Origin: Desulfatirhabdium sp964549995
GTDB lineage: Bacteria; Desulfobacterota; Desulfobacteria; Desulfobacterales; Desulfatirhabdiaceae
DNA length: 29,135 bases
Direction: 5' to 3'
Assembly: GCA_964549995.1 (NCBI GenBank)
Contig: CAZJXF010000033.1
Coordinates: 1 to 29,135, forward strand
This document shows positions 1 to 7,812 of the stretch, in pieces. The position numbers were made by a program, and so were the translations under genes. Numbering within the stretch: position 1 is the first letter of the stretch; every line of letters starts with the position of its first letter. The notes below the pieces were generated by a model. The model saw only the letters and a program-made list of their open reading frames with translations. It had not been told where the DNA came from and searched no databases.

Positions 1-42
1 GAAAAAGGCCTTCCCCCTCCCATGCGGCTCGCTGAAGACCTA

Positions 43-64
43 CTGACTTTTTGCGGGCCCATCA
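43..64. repeat. Solo right end of the CGCAAAAAGTC repeat family
   Basis: The segment reads as the right terminus (GACTTTTTGCG..CCATCA) of the dispersed repeat described at 21837-22146 and 26074-26176. No matching left end lies to its left inside the window, so it is either a truncated copy or the tail of an element that begins before base 1. Confidence 0.6.
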
Positions 65-68
65 CGGT

Positions 69-117
69 TGACGGCTTCGCAAAAAGTTCAGCATTCGGCC
101 TTTTTGCGAAGCCGTCA
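69..117 (-). terminator. Strong hairpin directly after the molybdopterin oxidoreductase gene
   Basis: Perfect 18-bp arms (69-86 and 100-117; sequence TGACGGCTTCGCAAAAAG and its complement) flank a 13-base loop. On the minus strand it begins 4 bases beyond the stop codon, so it can act as the 3' end of the leftward transcript. There is no clean U-tract outside the stem, although each arm carries an internal A5/T5 run. The arms share the CTTCGCAAAAAG core of the dispersed repeat family, so this is probably a minimal repeat copy serving as a transcript-end or stabilising hairpin. Confidence 0.55.
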
Positions 118-121
118 TGGT

Positions 122-2359
122 TCAGCAAGATTCTATCCGGCATGGCACGAACCGGTGGATGGGTGTTCCCAGCGGATCGCGGTGGGTGTGCCGGGTAAGC
201 CGGTTGACGTTGATGCCATGGGTGGTTCCATCGTACATTAGGCCGAACCCGTGGGGAATGAGGATCGTCCCTTTTCGCACCATTTCGCTTACCTGAACCT
301 CGCCCGTTTCCGATCCGGCTGCCGTCGTCACCCGGGCTCGATCGCCATCCTTCAATCCCAACTTTACGGCATCTTCCGGATGGACGGCGATGACGCAGGC
401 CCGTTTCCCCTTGTTCCATTCCGGATTGCGCATCAGGGTGTTGGCATTGCTATCCATATGCCTTCCGGCATTCAGGATAAAAGGAAATTCCTCCGGAAGA
501 CGCAGGGCTTTGGCCTCGGTGGTCGCGTTGAGATGTTTCACCGTGTCGGCAAGCTCCGGGATGACCGCTTCGATTTTCCCGGAAGCCGTCTTGATTTCGG
601 CCAGATTGTTCTCCGGATCGACCCGTCCCACCCAGAGGCCCTGTGGGTTGTCGAGGATGGCCTGAAACAGGCGATCTCCCATGTCCATGCCCGGGGCAAA
701 GCCCAAGCGCGCCGCATTTTTCCGAAATGCCTTGGGTGCGGTCATCAAGAGCCCCCAGAGAGCGGCCAAGGCTGCACTGTCCCATGCCTTTCCCAGGGTC
801 TCGGCCAGAATGAAGGGCATCTTGGCCAGGTGCTCGGGATGAGCGCCGATCCACTCCATGAGCTTTGCACCGAAGACCATCCGGTTTCCACCGGCCGCTT
901 CCCGAAGAGAATCGGGGATTTTGGGGATAAGCCCCAGTTTGTCTGCAAGGCGGGTGAAGATTTGCGACGACTCCAAACATTCTCCTTCGGGGTGGACGAT
1001 GGGGCGGCGCATTTGAAAATAGACTTCCGGAAAGGTCCAAGGAAAGAAGGTTCCATCCCAGGATTCGTAAAAGGTGCGGCAAGGCAGCACGTAATGAGCG
1101 AGCCTGGCGGTTTCGCTCATCACGATGTCGTGTACGACCAACAGCTCGAGGCTGGAGAAGGCCGCTTCCAGCGCCTGGGTGTCCGGCCAGGAACGAAGCG
1201 GGTTGCAGGCGCTCACGATGAGGGCGCGAAGCCGCTCGGGGTGATCGCTCAGGATTTCATCCGGAAGAACGCTGCAGGGAAAGGAGCCCCCTGCCGCAGG
1301 CGGCATTCCGGTGACGACGGTCCTCCAGGTTTTCGGATCCCGTTCGTCGGCATGAAATCCGAGGGGCATGACCATTCCGGGAAAGACGTTTCCCCCGCGT
1401 CTTCCAAAAATGCCGCAAACCGTTCCGAGGAGATTCAGCAGATAGCAGTTCGCCGTGCTGTGTCGGCCCATGTAAATGCCGAGATCCGGATGAAACGACC
1501 ATCGACGGGTCACCATCAGCCGACAGAGGGCGTGTACGTCTTCATAGCGAAGCTCGCACACATCGATGGCGGCCCTGACATCGAAATCGACAAACCAGGG
1601 ACGGATATCCTCCCATCCCGTTACGTGGGTCTTCAGATATTCGGTGTTCTCCCACCCCTCCTGAACGATGATGGCGATCATGGCCTTCGCGAGCAGGGCA
1701 TCACAACCAGGTCGGATGGGCAGATGAATGTTGGCGACGGCTGCCGTTTCGCTCTTTCTGGGGTCGATCGATACGAGGATGCGGTTGGGATCCTTCGCGA
1801 TTTCCGTCAGAACGACTCGGGCTCGCGGCATTTGGTGGCTTTGCATGCCGTTCCAACCCCATGCCACCAGCATCTCGGTTTGCGCTTCGTCCGGACCGGT
1901 GATGAGATACTGCTTGCCGAACATCCGGCCCTGAACCCACCAACTTCCGGAAAATTCTTGGCCCGCAGATGTATACAGGTTTTGAGATCCCAGCTGCCGC
2001 AGCAGGGTCAGGCCGAAAGTGGCCTCGAAATGCCCGCCCTGAGCGCTTGCACCCAAATAAGCAAACGAACGCGGGCCGTGGCGATTCAGGATCGCCCGCA
2101 GCTTTTCGGCGATTTCCGTCAACGCCTCCTCCCAGGAAATCGGTACAAATTCGGTTCCCATCCGCTTGAGGGGTCGGGTCAGCCGATCCGCCGGATACTG
2201 GTGGTAGATCACGTTCAAGCCTTTGCGGCAGACATATCCCCGGCTTCTCGGATTCTCTTTATCCGGTCGAACCTGAATCATCCGGTTGTTTTCCACCAGA
2301 ATTTCAAGCCCGCAGTTCTGGGCGCACAGCACACATCCGGTCTTCCGCCATTGCTGCAT
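122..2359 (-). CDS. Molybdopterin-dependent oxidoreductase (DMSO reductase superfamily)
   Basis: A 745-residue large subunit of the bis-MGD Mo/W enzyme family. The N-terminus carries a [4Fe-4S] motif, Cys9-x2-Cys12-x3-Cys16-x27-Cys44, followed by Arg-Lys as in formate dehydrogenase/nitrate reductase-type enzymes. The middle is the molybdopterin oxidoreductase domain. The last ~110 residues form the dinucleotide-binding domain (LNAGRHMDSNAN.., ..HPEDAVKLGLKDGD..). No Tat or Sec signal is present, so it is probably cytoplasmic. The start is supported by an AGGAGG site just upstream. It follows the HTH-ferredoxin gene by 13 bases on the same strand, and that protein is a plausible electron partner. 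The Mo ligand cannot be assigned with confidence; the segment around residues 130-145 (AGQEFSGSWW) is where it would be expected. Relatives include redox enzymes and non-redox hydratases or transhydroxylases, so the reaction is unknown. Confidence 0.88.
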   Translation of the reverse strand: MQQWRKTGCVLCAQNCGLEILVENNRMIQVRPDKENPRSRGYVCRKGLNVIYHQYPADRLTRPLKRMGTEFVPISWEEALTEIAEKLRAILNRHGPRSFAYLGASAQGGHFEATFGLTLLRQLGSQNLYTSAGQEFSGSWWVQGRMFGKQYLITGPDEAQTEMLVAWGWNGMQSHQMPRARVVLTEIAKDPNRILVSIDPRKSETAAVANIHLPIRPGCDALLAKAMIAIIVQEGWENTEYLKTHVTGWEDIRPWFVDFDVRAAIDVCELRYEDVHALCRLMVTRRWSFHPDLGIYMGRHSTANCYLLNLLGTVCGIFGRRGGNVFPGMVMPLGFHADERDPKTWRTVVTGMPPAAGGSFPCSVLPDEILSDHPERLRALIVSACNPLRSWPDTQALEAAFSSLELLVVHDIVMSETARLAHYVLPCRTFYESWDGTFFPWTFPEVYFQMRRPIVHPEGECLESSQIFTRLADKLGLIPKIPDSLREAAGGNRMVFGAKLMEWIGAHPEHLAKMPFILAETLGKAWDSAALAALWGLLMTAPKAFRKNAARLGFAPGMDMGDRLFQAILDNPQGLWVGRVDPENNLAEIKTASGKIEAVIPELADTVKHLNATTEAKALRLPEEFPFILNAGRHMDSNANTLMRNPEWNKGKRACVIAVHPEDAVKLGLKDGDRARVTTAAGSETGEVQVSEMVRKGTILIPHGFGLMYDGTTHGINVNRLTRHTHRDPLGTPIHRFVPCRIESC

Positions 2360-2372
2360 GAAATGCCTCCTT

Positions 2373-3431
2373 TTACATTTTCCCGCGTTTTCGGGTCAAT
2401 TCCATATAGGTATCCACCACCGTCATGGGCGGTACATATAGCTCGGCCTTATCTTTTCTGATGTAGGTCATCGCCCCGGTCGGACAGGTAGGCACACAGA
2501 CCCCACAGCCGATGCAACGGTCCGGATTCACCCATGCGGCATCTCCGACAGTGACGGCGTTCATGTGACACCGTTCCGCACACAAGCCGCATGCCGAACA
2601 TTCGGCTTCCGTCACCCGAGCAACATAATTCGAATGGACATAATCGGCAGGCTTGTCAAGGCTTTTCACCCCTTTTAAGATCTGACAGCAACAGCCACAG
2701 CACATGCAGATGTTGATTGGTTTCTGGGCGTTTCCCGGCTGGATGACGAGGCCTGCGTCACGACCCTTCTGGAGGATGGCAAGCGCCTCTTCTACGGTGA
2801 CGCTTCTACCGATTCCGTTACTTTCATAGAAATAGGCCGCAGCACCGAAAGACAGGCACACGTCCTCGGGATAGCTGCACCGTTCTCCGACAAAATGATG
2901 TTCCCTGCGACAGATGCAGGGCTGAACGACGATTTTCGACTGGGATTTGATGATTTCCTCGGCATCTTCATAAGACGAGATGGTGATATCGGCTGCGATC
3001 GTCTTCGAAATTGGAACAACCCGTAATTGGTTCATGCGGGTTTTTACCAGTACCTCCCGGGTAAGCATCGGCAGATAGGCGTTGACATCCCGGACGAGAT
3101 CCACATCGAGGTCGTTTACGTGGTATTCCCAAATACCGACAACAAACATAGCCGCAGAATACATCTTTTCGTCCCCCCTGGACTTCCGGAAGATAAGACC
3201 TTTCCTGGCCATCTCTTCGAGCCGGGAAGCCAGGTACGTTTCGTCCTTTCCAATGCGGGATGCGATGGCTTTCGGGGTTTCGGGCATCATCGTCAAACAT
3301 GTGGCCAGTTCCGCCTCCTCCTCGGTAAACAGACGCTTCAAAATGCGAATTTCCAGACCGTTTTCGGTTGCCGGAAAACCTCCTGGGAGGTTGTCAAGAT
3401 GGATAGCCAGCTTTTTGTACACGTCGTTCAT
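2373..3431 (-). CDS. HTH-ferredoxin fusion: multi-cluster 4Fe-4S protein
   Basis: 352 residues. Residues ~25-85 look like a winged-helix DNA-binding segment (ETPKAIASRIGKDETYLASRLEEMARKGLIF). A middle part has unusual Cys groupings (C172, C174, C185, C192; and a cysteine cluster CMCCGCCC at 242-249). The C-terminus carries two classical 4Fe-4S motifs (C278/281/284/288 and C306/309/312/316, each ending in Cys-Pro or Cys-His). The start was placed at 3431 because AAAGGAGAT lies immediately upstream. The frame stays open to 3743, but that extension crosses the divergent promoter region and has no good start. It is probably co-transcribed with the molybdopterin oxidoreductase and may pass electrons to or from it. 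The HTH suggests a redox-sensing or DNA-binding side role, which is inference. Confidence 0.82.
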   Translation of the reverse strand: MNDVYKKLAIHLDNLPGGFPATENGLEIRILKRLFTEEEAELATCLTMMPETPKAIASRIGKDETYLASRLEEMARKGLIFRKSRGDEKMYSAAMFVVGIWEYHVNDLDVDLVRDVNAYLPMLTREVLVKTRMNQLRVVPISKTIAADITISSYEDAEEIIKSQSKIVVQPCICRREHHFVGERCSYPEDVCLSFGAAAYFYESNGIGRSVTVEEALAILQKGRDAGLVIQPGNAQKPINICMCCGCCCQILKGVKSLDKPADYVHSNYVARVTEAECSACGLCAERCHMNAVTVGDAAWVNPDRCIGCGVCVPTCPTGAMTYIRKDKAELYVPPMTVVDTYMELTRKRGKM

Positions 3432-3509
3432 AGAATCTCCTTTCGATTCGGTTGTTGATGTTGGACGATGGCAGCATATCGCTTGACAGGGGTTCGGAAA
3501 AGAGGCATA

Positions 3510-3539
3510 TATGACATATATCGTGCAAAATATGTCATA
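3510..3539. promoter_or_regulatory. 30-bp dyad in the divergent intergenic region, candidate operator
   Basis: Perfect 10-bp arms TATGACATAT (3510-3519) and ATATGTCATA (3530-3539) are separated by 10 bases, giving 20 bp between arm centres (about two helical turns). The dyad lies between the leftward ferredoxin gene (start 3431) and the rightward AraC-type regulator (start 3591). This geometry suits a dimeric regulator controlling both directions, most simply the adjacent GlxA/AraC-type protein. Binding is inferred. Confidence 0.6.
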
Positions 3540-3590
3540 ACGGCTTTGCAAAATGACCTTTATATCATCCCATTTTTCAGGAAGATTCTC

Positions 3591-4589
3591 ATGGCCCGAA
3601 TCGTCTTTCTGCTTTATGAGCAGTGCATGTATTCCACAATCGCAGGAATGATCGACGCTTTCTCCATCGCCAATCAATGGCATTTCTACTGGAAGCGATC
3701 GGAGGCCGAAGAAGGAGAGGAAGGCAATATTGCGCCATTCCATGTCGAGGTCGTCTCACCCAAGGCGGAGACGGTCGTCACGGAAGGAAATGTTCGCATC
3801 GTCCCCAATGGTGCAATGGAGGATGTACTGCATTCCGATTTGATCGTCATTCCACCGTACATGATCGCTCATCGCCCCGTTCCGAAGCAGATCCCGATGA
3901 TCCTCGAATGGGTTCAATCCCAATACCACAGCGGGATCCGGATTGCTGCAACATGCACAGGAACCTTCATTCTGGCCATGACCGGGCTGTTGGATGGAAG
4001 GCTGGCTACAACCAACTGGCAATATGCAAAGCGTTTCCGAAAAGAGTTTCCGAAGGTCCACCTCAAACCCGAAAGGGTATGGACGGAAGACAACGGGCTC
4101 ATCTGCTCCGGAGCAGCGACAGCGATGTATCATCTGACCCTTCGGGTGATCGAAATGTTCGGCTCCAAACATCTGGCGAAAGCCTGCGCCAAAACCCTGC
4201 TCGTGGATACCAACCGGAAGGTTCAGACCCCTTACCTGATAACGGACTTTCGGAAAGACCACGGCGATCAAGCCATCATCAAGGCCCAACAATGGATGGA
4301 AACGCATTTTCATGAAAATGTCTCCGTGGACCAGGCCGCCATGCATGCCGGGTTAAGCCCTCGCCACTTTAAGAGACGTTTTAGGCAGGCCACTGGCGAA
4401 AATCCACTTTCCTATCTACAGCAGTTGCGCTTGGAGGCGGCAAAACACATGCTCGAAGCAACGCTCCACAACATCGAGGAAATCACCCTCCAGGTAGGTT
4501 ATGAGGACAGCAGCACGTTTCGCCGCCTGTTCCGAAGATACACTTCTCTTTCCCCCCGGGAATATCGCGACAAGTTCAAGATGGGATAA
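3591..4589 (+). CDS. GlxA-family AraC-type transcriptional regulator
   Basis: 332 residues. The N-terminal ~190 residues form a DJ-1/PfpI-like (class I glutamine amidotransferase-like) sensor domain with the elbow motif AATCTGTF around Cys122 and the GLLDGRLATTNW segment typical of GlxA-type regulators. Residues ~228-330 hold the double-helix-turn-helix AraC DNA-binding domain (VDQAAMHAGLSPRHFKRRF and VGYEDSSTFRRLFRRY). The start at 3591 follows CAGGAAGATTCTC. The longer open frame from 3468 lacks family similarity and would cover the operator dyad. It is divergent from the ferredoxin/molybdopterin pair and upstream of the CoA-transferase genes, so it likely controls one or both. The inducer is unknown. 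Confidence 0.9.
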   Translation: MARIVFLLYEQCMYSTIAGMIDAFSIANQWHFYWKRSEAEEGEEGNIAPFHVEVVSPKAETVVTEGNVRIVPNGAMEDVLHSDLIVIPPYMIAHRPVPKQIPMILEWVQSQYHSGIRIAATCTGTFILAMTGLLDGRLATTNWQYAKRFRKEFPKVHLKPERVWTEDNGLICSGAATAMYHLTLRVIEMFGSKHLAKACAKTLLVDTNRKVQTPYLITDFRKDHGDQAIIKAQQWMETHFHENVSVDQAAMHAGLSPRHFKRRFRQATGENPLSYLQQLRLEAAKHMLEATLHNIEEITLQVGYEDSSTFRRLFRRYTSLSPREYRDKFKMG

Positions 4590-4691
4590 CAGAAGCCGTT
4601 GTGAGAGTATTGGAAAATAGCGGAGAAGATGCTATGGAAGGATATGGTTTGATTTATCCGATCATTCATCCAACCAAGAACGGAGATAGTG

Positions 4692-5606
4692 ATGCCCCCA
4701 TCGAAGCTGCTCCTCCTTTCCGAAGCGGTGCAACGATTCGTCCCCGACGGCGCATCCGTCGCTCTGGGCCTATCGCTCGAAATCGCCATTCCCTTCGCCT
4801 TCGGCCATGAAGTCATCCGGCAGAAAAAACGCCGCCTCACCCTCATCGGCCCCATTTCCGATATCCTCTTTGACCAGTTGATCGGCGCCGGCTGTGTCGA
4901 TACGGTTCGGGCGGCCTGGGTCGGAAACGTCATCACCGGCATCGGCTACAACTACCAGCGGGCGGTCGAAAGCCGTTCCATCACTGTCGAACACCATTCC
5001 AACTTCACCATTTCCCTTGCCCTGAAGGCAGCCGCAATGGGGGTGACCTTCCTACCTTCGCTGACGGCTCTGGGAAGCGACATTCTGAACGAAAATCCCT
5101 CGATCACGACCATGAGCTGCCCTTTCACGGGAAAACGCCTGTCGGCTGTGGCAGCCATCCGACCCGATGTAGCCGTCGTTCAGGTGCAACGGAGCGATGT
5201 CGCCGGAAACGCCCATGTGTGGGGGTGTCTCGGTATCACCCGGGAAGCCTGCATGGCTGCCGAAAAGGTGCTGCTGCTGGCCGAGGAAATCGTTCCATCC
5301 GACGTCATCTTTCGGGATCCGAACCGGGTGCTCGTTCCCGGTTTTCGGGTTTCCGCAGTCGCCCACGTACCCTGGGGGGCCCATCCCTCTCCCATGCCTG
5401 GATATTACAACCGGGACCACGACGAGTTTCTGCGGTACAAGAACCGCAGCAAACGGCCGGAGGATTTCGAAGCCTGGCTGAAGTCCGATGTCCATGGGGT
5501 GCCGGATCGGGATGTCTACATGCGAAGGTGTATCGGAGAAGAACGCATGCAGGCATTGGCGATTCGCAACCACAGCATTGCAGAGGGGGTGGATTATGGC
5601 TATTGA
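4692..5606 (+). CDS. CoA-transferase, alpha subunit (family I, glutaconate CoA-transferase type)
   Basis: 304 residues, matching subunit A of family I CoA-transferases (3-oxoacid/glutaconate type). Hallmarks are the N-terminal FVPDGASVALG segment, which corresponds to the usual 'I.dG..v..gG' CoA-binding start, and the central RPDVAVVQVQRSDVAGNAHVWG stretch. ATG 4692 is preferred over GTG 4689 because it sits at normal distance from GGAG at 4682-4685. Its last 11 bases overlap the next gene, so the two subunits are translationally coupled. With the dehydratase-type proteins downstream, it most likely moves CoA from acetyl-CoA or another donor onto a carboxylic or 2-hydroxy acid. The actual acid cannot be told. 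Confidence 0.87.
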   Translation: MPPSKLLLLSEAVQRFVPDGASVALGLSLEIAIPFAFGHEVIRQKKRRLTLIGPISDILFDQLIGAGCVDTVRAAWVGNVITGIGYNYQRAVESRSITVEHHSNFTISLALKAAAMGVTFLPSLTALGSDILNENPSITTMSCPFTGKRLSAVAAIRPDVAVVQVQRSDVAGNAHVWGCLGITREACMAAEKVLLLAEEIVPSDVIFRDPNRVLVPGFRVSAVAHVPWGAHPSPMPGYYNRDHDEFLRYKNRSKRPEDFEAWLKSDVHGVPDRDVYMRRCIGEERMQALAIRNHSIAEGVDYGY

Positions 5607-6369
5607 TGTCCCCTATACCCGATCCCAGTTGATGGTGGCAGCAGCCGCCCGAGAAATTGTGGATCACGAGGTGATTTTCGTCGGCATGCGGCTTCCGTTG
5701 CTGGGATTTCTGCTGGCCAAAAGCCTTCATGCCCCGAACGCCGTTGGTGTATATGAACTGGGAATCGTTCGGGATAGCGTCGCACCGGAGCCCATTTTGA
5801 CCATGGGAGATCTGCCCAACCTGTATCGATCCGCATGGCTTGCCGATACCTTCGATGCCATGTGCCTGCTGCAGCAGGGGCTGGTTTCCGCAAGCTTCAT
5901 CGGTGGGGCTCAGGTCGATCGGTTCGGCAACCTCAACACGACCCGAACCTTCGATGTTGAGGGCAGGATGGCCTCCCTTCCTGGAAGCGGCGGCGCCTGC
6001 GATTTGGCCTGCCTCGCCCAACGGCACATCATCGTGATGAGCCACGAGCGAAGACGGTTCGTCGAACGGGTGGATTACATCACGTCTCCCGGATGGGGGG
6101 AAGGGGGAACCTGGCGAAACGATGTCGGACTTCCTCGAGGCGGCCCCAGCACCGTCATCACCACGCTGGGGGTGCTCCGATTCGATCCGGAAACCCGGGA
6201 AATGCTGCTGACCTCGGTCCATCCCGGCGTTCGGCTCGAGGATGTGCTGGCCCAGACCGGATGGGATTTGTCCGTTTCACCCGAGCTTTCGGAAACGCCT
6301 GCGCCCAGTGCGGAAGAAATCGCCCTGCTCAAACGCTTCGATCCGAAAGGATACTGGACCGGAAAGTAA
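5596..6369 (+). CDS. CoA-transferase, beta subunit (family I, glutaconate CoA-transferase type)
   Basis: 257 residues, the catalytic subunit of the heteromeric CoA-transferase. Glu54 in the segment VGVYELG lies at the same residue number as the active-site glutamate known for glutaconate CoA-transferase subunit B, which supports this start. ATG 5596 has GAGGGGGTGG just upstream and overlaps the alpha-subunit stop by 11 bases. The frame is open from 5488, but that extension lies entirely inside the alpha gene and is not needed. Other family features include GGAQVDRFGNLN and the SPGWGEGGTWR loop near residue 160. Confidence 0.88.
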   Translation: MAIDVPYTRSQLMVAAAAREIVDHEVIFVGMRLPLLGFLLAKSLHAPNAVGVYELGIVRDSVAPEPILTMGDLPNLYRSAWLADTFDAMCLLQQGLVSASFIGGAQVDRFGNLNTTRTFDVEGRMASLPGSGGACDLACLAQRHIIVMSHERRRFVERVDYITSPGWGEGGTWRNDVGLPRGGPSTVITTLGVLRFDPETREMLLTSVHPGVRLEDVLAQTGWDLSVSPELSETPAPSAEEIALLKRFDPKGYWTGK

Positions 6370-6400
6370 CGATGACGGCATCCGCAACAGAGAGGGAATC

Positions 6401-7684
6401 ATGACCGACGCTACCGAGATCGGCTCTACCGAACGATCGATTCAACGATACCGATGGGCGATTTTCTGGGTGTTGTCCTTCGGATACATCCTGGTCTATT
6501 TTCATCGACTCTGTCCTGCGGTGGTGGCCATCGATATGATGCGGGATCTGAACACCGGTCCGACACTCACCGGCTTTCTAGCCTCCGCCTATTTCTATCC
6601 CTATGCCATCATGCAGCTTCCGGCGGGTCTTCTGGCCGATTCCTGGGGGCCTCGCAACACGATCACCGTCTTTTTTGCTGTGGCCTGCATCGGATCGATC
6701 GTTCTCGGTCTGGCCCACAGCACGACGGTCGCCGTTTTCGGTAGAGCGCTCGTCGGGCTCGGTGTCGCCATGCTGTTCGTTCCGACCTTGAAGATATTTT
6801 CGCAATGGTTCGATGCCAAATCCTTTGCCGGATTGACTGGAATACTCATGGCCATGGGCGGGGTCGGATCGCTCACTTCGGCCACACCGCTCGTGTGGCT
6901 GAGCTCTGCAGTTGGATGGCGGATGTCCTTTGTGGGAGTAGGTCTTGCCACCCTCGTTCTCGGGATTCTCGTCTGGATCATTGTTCGGGATAAACCTTCC
7001 GACAAGGGCTGGCCGGACATTGTACCGGCATCGACCGCAGCGAAAGCGGAATCGCTTCCCCTTCTGACCGGCCTAAAAATGGTGTTGGCCACCCGATCGT
7101 TCTGGCCGCTGTGCATCTGGTTCTTCTGTATCTGTGGGGTGTTTTTCGCAGTCGGAGGTTTGTGGGGAGGTCCGTATCTGCGAAAGGTCTACCATCTCGA
7201 TCCGTCCCAGGCAGGCCACATTTTGTCGATGATCGCTGTCGGCATGATTTTCGGAAGCCCCTTTCAGAGCTGGCTGTCCACCAAGGTGTTCCGGGCTCGC
7301 AAACCCGTACTGATGCTCTCTTCGCTGATCGTCGTAGTCATTTGCCTGCTCTTTGTCGTGTTCACCGACACGTTGCCCATATGGATGCTCTACGTTCAGT
7401 TTTTGGGGCTCGGGATTTTCTCGAGTGCGATTGTCGTCATCGGGTTTACGACGGCAAAGGAAAGCTTTCCAGTGCATATGGCGGGAACGGCCACCGGTGT
7501 CGTCAATCTCTTTCCCTTCGCCGGCGGTGCCGTGCTTCAACCCTTGGCGGGATATGTCATCGAAATGTCCGCAGGCCCCGATGCGGCGGCTTTCGGCCGG
7601 ATGTTTGCGCTGATGCTGGCCTGTGCGGCCATCGGCTTTCTGGCCAGCACCCGCATTCGGGAAACGCTTTCTGCTGCAATGTGA
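6401..7684 (+). CDS. MFS transporter
   Basis: 427 residues, strongly hydrophobic, with about 12 predicted membrane segments. The motif-A region reads GLLADSWGPRNT after the second helix, as in the major facilitator superfamily (organic anion or sugar-phosphate transporter groups). The start at 6401 follows AGAGGGAATC; an open frame reaches back into the CoA-transferase gene but has no good site. It lies 31 bases after the beta subunit and is probably in the same transcript. It is a likely permease for the acid or product handled by the CoA-transferase. Direction and substrate are unknown. Confidence 0.88.
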   Translation: MTDATEIGSTERSIQRYRWAIFWVLSFGYILVYFHRLCPAVVAIDMMRDLNTGPTLTGFLASAYFYPYAIMQLPAGLLADSWGPRNTITVFFAVACIGSIVLGLAHSTTVAVFGRALVGLGVAMLFVPTLKIFSQWFDAKSFAGLTGILMAMGGVGSLTSATPLVWLSSAVGWRMSFVGVGLATLVLGILVWIIVRDKPSDKGWPDIVPASTAAKAESLPLLTGLKMVLATRSFWPLCIWFFCICGVFFAVGGLWGGPYLRKVYHLDPSQAGHILSMIAVGMIFGSPFQSWLSTKVFRARKPVLMLSSLIVVVICLLFVVFTDTLPIWMLYVQFLGLGIFSSAIVVIGFTTAKESFPVHMAGTATGVVNLFPFAGGAVLQPLAGYVIEMSAGPDAAAFGRMFALMLACAAIGFLASTRIRETLSAAM

Positions 7685-7708
7685 TCCCCCCTTGAATCGT
7701 TTTTCCCC

Positions 7709-7758
7709 TTGACAAACGTTCCGATAGCTGAAATATAGCTTGTAAATCAATATCGGAA
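7709..7758 (+). promoter_or_regulatory. Candidate promoter and operator before the TRAP operon
   Basis: TTGACA at 7709-7714 is followed 19 bases later by TATAGC (7734-7739), an acceptable but long-spaced sigma-70 pair. A perfect 8-bp inverted repeat, TTCCGATA (7719-7726) and TATCGGAA (7751-7758), overlaps and brackets the -10 region, as expected for a repressor or activator site. This gives the TRAP genes a start site separate from the CoA-transferase/MFS transcript. Confidence 0.42.
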
Positions 7759-7812
7759 TCTGAATGGCGTTTAGTGTGTGGTCAACCATCAACCCAATGA
7801 AAGGAGGACGGT

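Noticed and set aside
251..2461. Very long open frame (736 codons) on the plus strand
   Set aside because: It lies antisense to the molybdopterin oxidoreductase, whose protein has clear family motifs and a ribosome site. The plus-strand product has no recognisable domain; it is a GC-bias shadow.
3432..3743. N-terminal extension of the HTH-ferredoxin gene
   Set aside because: It would cover the divergent promoter and the start of the regulator gene. The internal ATG at 3431 has a strong ribosome site and the domain starts there.
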